From Gammaproteobacteria bacterium (GTDB taxonomy: Bacteria; Pseudomonadota; Gammaproteobacteria; DSM-19610), in assembly GCA_011371465.1 (NCBI GenBank), contig DRQL01000178.1, positions 1 through 10,830 of the forward strand: a stretch of DNA of 10,830 nucleotides. Direction: 5' to 3'. Every line of letters begins with the position of its first letter. Within the stretch, counting starts at the first letter, position 1. This document shows, one piece after another, positions 6,934 through 10,830 of the stretch. Both the position numbers and the translations under genes were made by a program. The notes below the pieces were generated by a model that worked only from the letters and a program-made list of their open reading frames with translations, did not search any database and had not been told where the DNA came from.

Positions 6934-7455
6934 TTACTTGCCACCGGACTTGAAGTTGGCCTTCAGCTTGTCCAGCACCAGGTTGGTAACGTCAACGCTG
7001 TCGCTGGAATACACCACGCCCTGCCCGAGGATGATGTCGTACTTCTTTTCCTTGGCCAGCGCGACGGTTGCCTCGTACATCTGACGCTGCAGTTTGGACA
7101 GCACTTCATTCTTGCGAATGTTCAGGTCATCACGAAACTCGTCCTGGGTGCGTTTCAGTTCACGGCGTTTGGAAAGGATTTGCCGCTCCAGCTTGCTGTT
7201 TTCCTTTTCACTCATGACCGCACCGTCGCGTGACAGGCGGTCTTCCAGCTTGCGGATGCTCTTCTGCAACTTGACCAGTTCCTGTTCGCGCGGCGCAAAC
7301 TCGGTCTCGATCTTGCTCTGCGCCGCCTTGGCCTGCGGGGCCTCTTCCATCAGGCGAACGGTATTGACCACACCCACCTTGGTGGCGGCCTGCGCCGGCA
7401 TGACGAACAGGGCCATCGACACCAGGACCAAAAATAAACTGCTGATTGATTTCAA
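6934..7455 (-). CDS. skp: Periplasmic chaperone Skp (OmpH family)
   Basis: Trimeric periplasmic holdase that binds unfolded outer-membrane proteins leaving the Sec machinery and carries them to the BAM complex. The 173-residue precursor (E. coli 161) has a signal peptide: a short basic start, a hydrophobic core at about 7-19, and PAQA before a probable cut after Ala23. Residues 26-40 (KVGVVNTVRLMEEAP) are the first body strand and turn typical of the family. A charged, heptad-like coiled coil over about 45-140 forms the tentacle arms. The end (YDIILGQGVVYSSDSVDVT) returns to the body domain. The start is TTG at 7455, supported by GGGAG seven bases upstream and by the signal peptide beginning there. 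It lies 21 bp after the bamA stop, fitting its role as partner of BamA. Confidence 0.95.
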   Translation of the reverse strand: MKSISSLFLVLVSMALFVMPAQAATKVGVVNTVRLMEEAPQAKAAQSKIETEFAPREQELVKLQKSIRKLEDRLSRDGAVMSEKENSKLERQILSKRRELKRTQDEFRDDLNIRKNEVLSKLQRQMYEATVALAKEKKYDIILGQGVVYSSDSVDVTNLVLDKLKANFKSGGK

Positions 7456-7462
7456 GGTTTTT

Positions 7463-7467
7463 CTCCC
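7463..7467 (-). promoter_or_regulatory. Shine-Dalgarno site that decides the skp TTG start
   Basis: GGGAG on the minus strand, seven bases before the TTG at 7455, lies in the 21-bp bamA-skp gap. Together with the signal peptide reading directly from the TTG, it supports the non-ATG start. Confidence 0.75.
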
Positions 7468-7476
7468 GAATAGAAA

Positions 7477-9756
7477 CTAGAATCCTGCTCCCAGCGTAAA
7501 CTGGATCTTCTGAACATCGTCACCCGACTTGTCGTTGAGCGGTTGCGCAAAACTGATGGCCAGCGGGCCCACCGGGGACAGCCAGGTGGCGCCGATACCC
7601 ACCGACATGCGCAGCTCACTGGTCTCGAAGTCCTCCGCACCCGGGAACACATTACCGACATCGAAAAAGGTACTCAACCTTACGCTGTTACTGTCGGTCA
7701 TGAAAGGCGGGGGAAACTGAATCTGCAGATTCCCCACCGTCCGGAAACTGCCGCCCAGGGGGTCATTCTGGTCGTCCCTGGGTCCCAGCGAGAAATCCTC
7801 CCAGCCCCGCACCGAACGTACGCCGCCGGCAAAATAGTTGGCAAAGAACGGCAGGTTATTGAAATCACCGTAGCCGTCACCGTAACCGATATCGAGCTTG
7901 GCATTGAACACGAACAGTTTGGTCAGGGGAATGTATTCCCGGATCTTGAGATCGACCTTGTAATACTCCAGCTCGGAGCCCGGGATCTTGGTCTCTACAC
8001 TGATCCGGCGTTCGCCGCCTTCACTGGGAAAAATCCGTCGGTTACGGGTATCGTGCCCGAGACTGGCCGACAGGGACAGGCTCTTGAAATTGTCGCCGTG
8101 GTCTACAACGAACTGCTGCACCTGGGTGGATGAAAACTGCGTGTTTTTCAGCTTGAGGCTGTCGCCGCTGATGGTAAAGCGGAAGAAGTTGCTTTCGCTG
8201 AGCGGGAAACCGTAGGTTACATGTGCACCGTAGGTATCGGTGGAATAGCTGGAAAGATTGGCATTGTCGGCATCGGTCTGCCGGAATGAGGCCCCGAAAC
8301 CACGACTGATCCCGTCCACGGTGTAGTACGGGTTGGTATAGGAACCACTGAACACCTTGTTGACCGAGCTGTTGTTGATGGATGCATCGACCCGGCGCCC
8401 CGTGCCCAGGAAATTGTTCTGCGAAATACTGCCGTTGAGAATAATGCCCGAGGACTGGGCGAAGCCGAGTCCCACCGAGATACTGCCGGACGGCTGTTCG
8501 GTCACGGAATAATCGACATCCACCTGGTCGGTTGAGCCGGGGACGGCCGGTGTCTCGACATTCACTTCTTCAAAGAACCCGGTGCGTTGCAGACGGGTGC
8601 GCGAGCGTTCGACCTTTTCCGCCGAAAACCAGCCGCCCTCCATCTGCCGCATCTCCTGGCGCAGCACCTCGTCGCGCGTCTTGGTATTGCCGGCAAAGTT
8701 GATGCGCCGGACATACACCCGCTTGCCCGGGTCCACGAAAAAGGTCAGGTCGACCTCGCGGGTTTCCTCGTTCACATCGGGCACGGTGTTGACATTGGCG
8801 AAGGCATAGCCTTCGTTGCCCAGGCGATCGGAAATGCGTGTTACCGTATCGGTGACCCGTTTGCGGGAAAACACATCCCCGGCATTGATACGGAACATCG
8901 GGAACAGTTCTTCCGGCGCAATGACCAGGTCTCCCGACAGCTTGATCTCCCGGATCCGGTACTGGGCACCTTCGGATACGTTGATGGTGATGTAGATATC
9001 CTTTTTGTCCGGGGTGATGGAAACCTGGGTAGAGGTCACGTTGAACTTGATATAACCGCGGTCCTGGTACCAGGACCGCAGGGTTTCCAGGTCGGCGGCC
9101 AGTTCCTGCTTGGAATACTGGTCGTCCTTGCTGTAGAAGGACAGCCAGTTCGGCGTACTCTGCTCGAACTGGTCCAGCAGGGTTTCATCGTCGAACACCC
9201 GGTTGCCGACAATGTTGATCTCCCGGATCTTCGCTACCGCGCCCTCGGAAACGTCGATGAGGATGTCGACCCGGTTGCGTTCCAGCGGCGTTACCGTCGT
9301 CTCGATCTTTACCCCGTACTTGCCGCGGCTGTAGTACTGGCGTTCCAGTTCCAGCTCGACTTTCTCCAGCAGGGAACGATCGAACACGTTACCTTCAGCC
9401 AGACCGATATCTTTCAGGGAATCCAGCAGGGGCTCGGTCTCGATGTCCTCGTTACCCTTGATGTCGATGCTGGAAATCGCCGGGCGTTCCTGCACGACGA
9501 CGACCAGCACGTCCCCGTCGCGACGTAATTCGACCATCCGGAAATAACCGGACTTGAACAGCGCGCGGATCGTGTTTTCGGATTCACGCTCGGTGAACTC
9601 GTCCCCCACCTGGACCGGCAGAAAGTTGAAAACCGTGCCGGGCGATATACGCTGCAGGCCGTCCACGCGGATATCCGCCACCCGGAAAGGCTCAAAGGCG
9701 CTGGCGGAAAAGGACCATGCCAGGCCAATGATCATCAACGTCAGAAAGCGGTACAT
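7477..9756 (-). CDS. bamA: Outer membrane protein assembly factor BamA
   Basis: Core of the BAM complex, which folds and inserts beta-barrel proteins into the outer membrane. The chosen ATG at 9756 has AAGGGA six bases upstream and starts directly with a signal peptide (MYRFLTLMIIGLAWSFSASA, cut before FEPF). An in-frame ATG 19 codons earlier would bury this signal. The precursor has 759 residues (E. coli 810). Five POTRA domains lie at about 21-92, 93-170, 173-261, 264-342 and 345-419, followed by a 16-strand barrel. Loop 6 carries VRGW at 649-652, with Arg650 equivalent to E. coli Arg661; Trp replaces the usual Phe or Tyr. The last residue is Phe in the C-terminal beta-signal (IQFTLGAGF). 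It lies 16 bp after rseP. Confidence 0.98.
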   Translation of the reverse strand: MYRFLTLMIIGLAWSFSASAFEPFRVADIRVDGLQRISPGTVFNFLPVQVGDEFTERESENTIRALFKSGYFRMVELRRDGDVLVVVVQERPAISSIDIKGNEDIETEPLLDSLKDIGLAEGNVFDRSLLEKVELELERQYYSRGKYGVKIETTVTPLERNRVDILIDVSEGAVAKIREINIVGNRVFDDETLLDQFEQSTPNWLSFYSKDDQYSKQELAADLETLRSWYQDRGYIKFNVTSTQVSITPDKKDIYITINVSEGAQYRIREIKLSGDLVIAPEELFPMFRINAGDVFSRKRVTDTVTRISDRLGNEGYAFANVNTVPDVNEETREVDLTFFVDPGKRVYVRRINFAGNTKTRDEVLRQEMRQMEGGWFSAEKVERSRTRLQRTGFFEEVNVETPAVPGSTDQVDVDYSVTEQPSGSISVGLGFAQSSGIILNGSISQNNFLGTGRRVDASINNSSVNKVFSGSYTNPYYTVDGISRGFGASFRQTDADNANLSSYSTDTYGAHVTYGFPLSESNFFRFTISGDSLKLKNTQFSSTQVQQFVVDHGDNFKSLSLSASLGHDTRNRRIFPSEGGERRISVETKIPGSELEYYKVDLKIREYIPLTKLFVFNAKLDIGYGDGYGDFNNLPFFANYFAGGVRSVRGWEDFSLGPRDDQNDPLGGSFRTVGNLQIQFPPPFMTDSNSVRLSTFFDVGNVFPGAEDFETSELRMSVGIGATWLSPVGPLAISFAQPLNDKSGDDVQKIQFTLGAGF

Positions 9757-9762
9757 CCGGTA

Positions 9763-9768
9763 TCCCTT
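9763..9768 (-). promoter_or_regulatory. Shine-Dalgarno site for bamA
   Basis: AAGGGA on the minus strand, six bases before the ATG at 9756, selects this start over the in-frame ATG at 9813, which lies inside rseP. Confidence 0.75.
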
Positions 9769-9772
9769 GCCA

Positions 9773-10830
9773 CTATGCGCCGAATACGCGCGCCAGGTCG
9801 TTATAGAAAGCAATACTCATCAGGGCCAGCAACAATACAATCCCCAGTTGCTGTCCCACCTGCTGTGCAGATTCCGACAGCGGCCTGCCCTGTATCCACT
9901 CGATCAGGTTATACAACAGGTGGCCGCCGTCCAGAACCGGGATTGGCAGCAGGTTCAGCACACCCAGGCTGACGCTGACGATGCCAAGGAACTTCAGGAA
10001 GCTGCTCAGCCCGCTGCTGGCCGAATGCGCGGCATACTGGGCGATGCTGATCGGACCGCTGATATTTTCCACCGATGCCTCGCCGGACAGCATGCCCCAC
10101 AGGGTGCGCAGGGTCAGCGTGGTCATGCTCCAGGTCTTGTGCACCGACCTGCCCACAGACTCCAGGGGGCCGTAGCGCACTTCGATACGAATACTGTCAC
10201 GAATATCGGTCGGTTTCTGTACATAGGCGCCAATCTGGCCGATGGTCTTGCCCCGTTCCTCCACCGCCCGGGGCACCAGCTCCAGCTGCAGTTCGTCCGC
10301 ACCGCGCAGGACTTTTACCCGCAGGGTCTGACCGGGGCGGGCACGCACATAGTCCACCCATTCCGACCAGCTGTCGATGGGCCGGCCATCCACCGAGACG
10401 ACCCGGTCACCCGCCTGCATGCCCGCCTGCTGCGCCGGTGCATCCGGCACCAGGCGGTCGATGACCGCGGGGATCTTCGGGCGCCACACGGACAGACCCA
10501 GGTTGCCCAGCAGGCCGCCCTTGTCCAGCGCATTGTCGACGTTACTGAAATCGATGCGCAGTGTCCTGCGGGAATCATCCGGCCTGCGCACCAGGATCTC
10601 CGTGTGCTTTCCGGCCAGGGCGGCATCCAGCAATTCCAGGGAAGCGGCGTCCCAGGTCGGTGTGGGCCGGTCACCGACGCGCAGTAACTCGTCGCGCTCC
10701 TCGAAACCGGCCTGGGCCGCAACGGACTGCGGTGAAATCTCGCCGACGACCGGGCGCAGGCCCGGCACGCCACTGACGAACATCAGCCAGTAGGCGGCAA
10801 TGGCAAACAGGAAATTAAACAGCGGACCCG
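9773..10830 (-). CDS. rseP: Site-2 intramembrane metalloprotease RseP, C-terminal 351 residues (5' end outside window)
   Basis: Inner-membrane zinc protease that makes the second cut in the anti-sigma factor RseA, freeing sigma-E during envelope stress; the family also clears signal-peptide remnants. The frame enters from the right edge with GPLFNFLFAIAAYWL, equivalent to the second transmembrane segment of E. coli RseP (GPVANFIFAIFAYWL). Two periplasmic PDZ domains follow: PDZ-N starts at RPVVGEISPQSVAAQAG, PDZ-C at IDRLVPDAPAQQAGMQAGD. The third transmembrane segment leads to NLLPIPVLDGGH, whose Asp (codon 9929-9931) is a zinc ligand. A last hydrophobic segment (LGIVLLLALMSIAFYN) precedes the TAG stop. 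The HExxH site lies outside the window. About 100 residues are missing relative to the 450-residue E. coli protein. The internal ATG at 10783 is not the start. Confidence 0.97.
   Translation of the reverse strand, partial: GPLFNFLFAIAAYWLMFVSGVPGLRPVVGEISPQSVAAQAGFEERDELLRVGDRPTPTWDAASLELLDAALAGKHTEILVRRPDDSRRTLRIDFSNVDNALDKGGLLGNLGLSVWRPKIPAVIDRLVPDAPAQQAGMQAGDRVVSVDGRPIDSWSEWVDYVRARPGQTLRVKVLRGADELQLELVPRAVEERGKTIGQIGAYVQKPTDIRDSIRIEVRYGPLESVGRSVHKTWSMTTLTLRTLWGMLSGEASVENISGPISIAQYAAHSASSGLSSFLKFLGIVSVSLGVLNLLPIPVLDGGHLLYNLIEWIQGRPLSESAQQVGQQLGIVLLLALMSIAFYNDLARVFGA

Noticed and set aside
9757..9813. Longer BamA start at the in-frame ATG at 9813
   Set aside because: It would place 19 extra residues before the signal peptide and lies inside rseP; the ATG at 9756 has a proper ribosome site.
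9554..10687. Plus-strand open frame of 377 codons opposite rseP and the bamA start
   Set aside because: Shadow of real genes; composition rich in Gln, His, Arg and Pro, with no domain signs.
1..10830. CRISPR arrays, insertion sequences, tRNA or rRNA genes, phage or defence genes
   Set aside because: No direct repeats, transposase-like proteins, RNA gene sequences or phage-like proteins are visible; the region is densely filled with core genes.

Overview
The window is a high-GC stretch (about 60% by eye) from a gammaproteobacterium. Every gene lies on the minus strand, so transcription runs from high to low coordinates. The gene order rseP-bamA-skp-lpxD-fabZ-lpxA-lpxB-rnhB-(extra gene)-dnaE is the conserved gammaproteobacterial envelope-biogenesis cluster. 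The genus cannot be fixed from sequence alone. Several details (LpxA, FabZ start, PHP motifs of DnaE) look more like Pseudomonas or purple-sulfur-type gammaproteobacteria than enterics, but this is only an impression.

Layout in transcription order. The 3' part of rseP (site-2 protease of the sigma-E envelope stress pathway) runs in from the right edge. It is followed by bamA (outer-membrane protein insertase, 9756-7477) and skp/ompH (periplasmic chaperone, TTG start, 7455-6934). The lipid A and fatty acid block comes next: lpxD (6918-5908), fabZ (about 5867-5421), lpxA (5408-4614) and lpxB (4610-3462). Then come rnhB (RNase HII, TTG start overlapping the lpxB stop, 3465-2848), an alpha/beta-hydrolase that E. 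coli does not have at this place (2843-1632), a 149-bp gap with a perfect 9-bp hairpin, and the 5' half of dnaE (1482 to the left edge).

How the genes work together. RseP senses and transmits outer-membrane assembly stress. BamA and Skp assemble outer-membrane proteins. LpxA, LpxD and LpxB make the lipid A disaccharide precursor. FabZ competes with LpxA and LpxD for the same 3-hydroxyacyl-ACP pool, sending it to phospholipid instead. RnhB and DnaE are replication and genome-maintenance genes carried along with the operon. Gene gaps are at most 40 bp up to the hydrolase, so the region is probably one long, internally promoted transcription unit.

Most of the window is ordinary core genome, and I see no undescribed multi-gene system. 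The points worth a second look are the hydrolase with its cysteine-bearing C-terminal extension, a tyrosine at the acyl-chain ruler position of LpxA, a partly intact PHP metal site in DnaE, and a 20%-GC leader with a consensus -10 box before fabZ.
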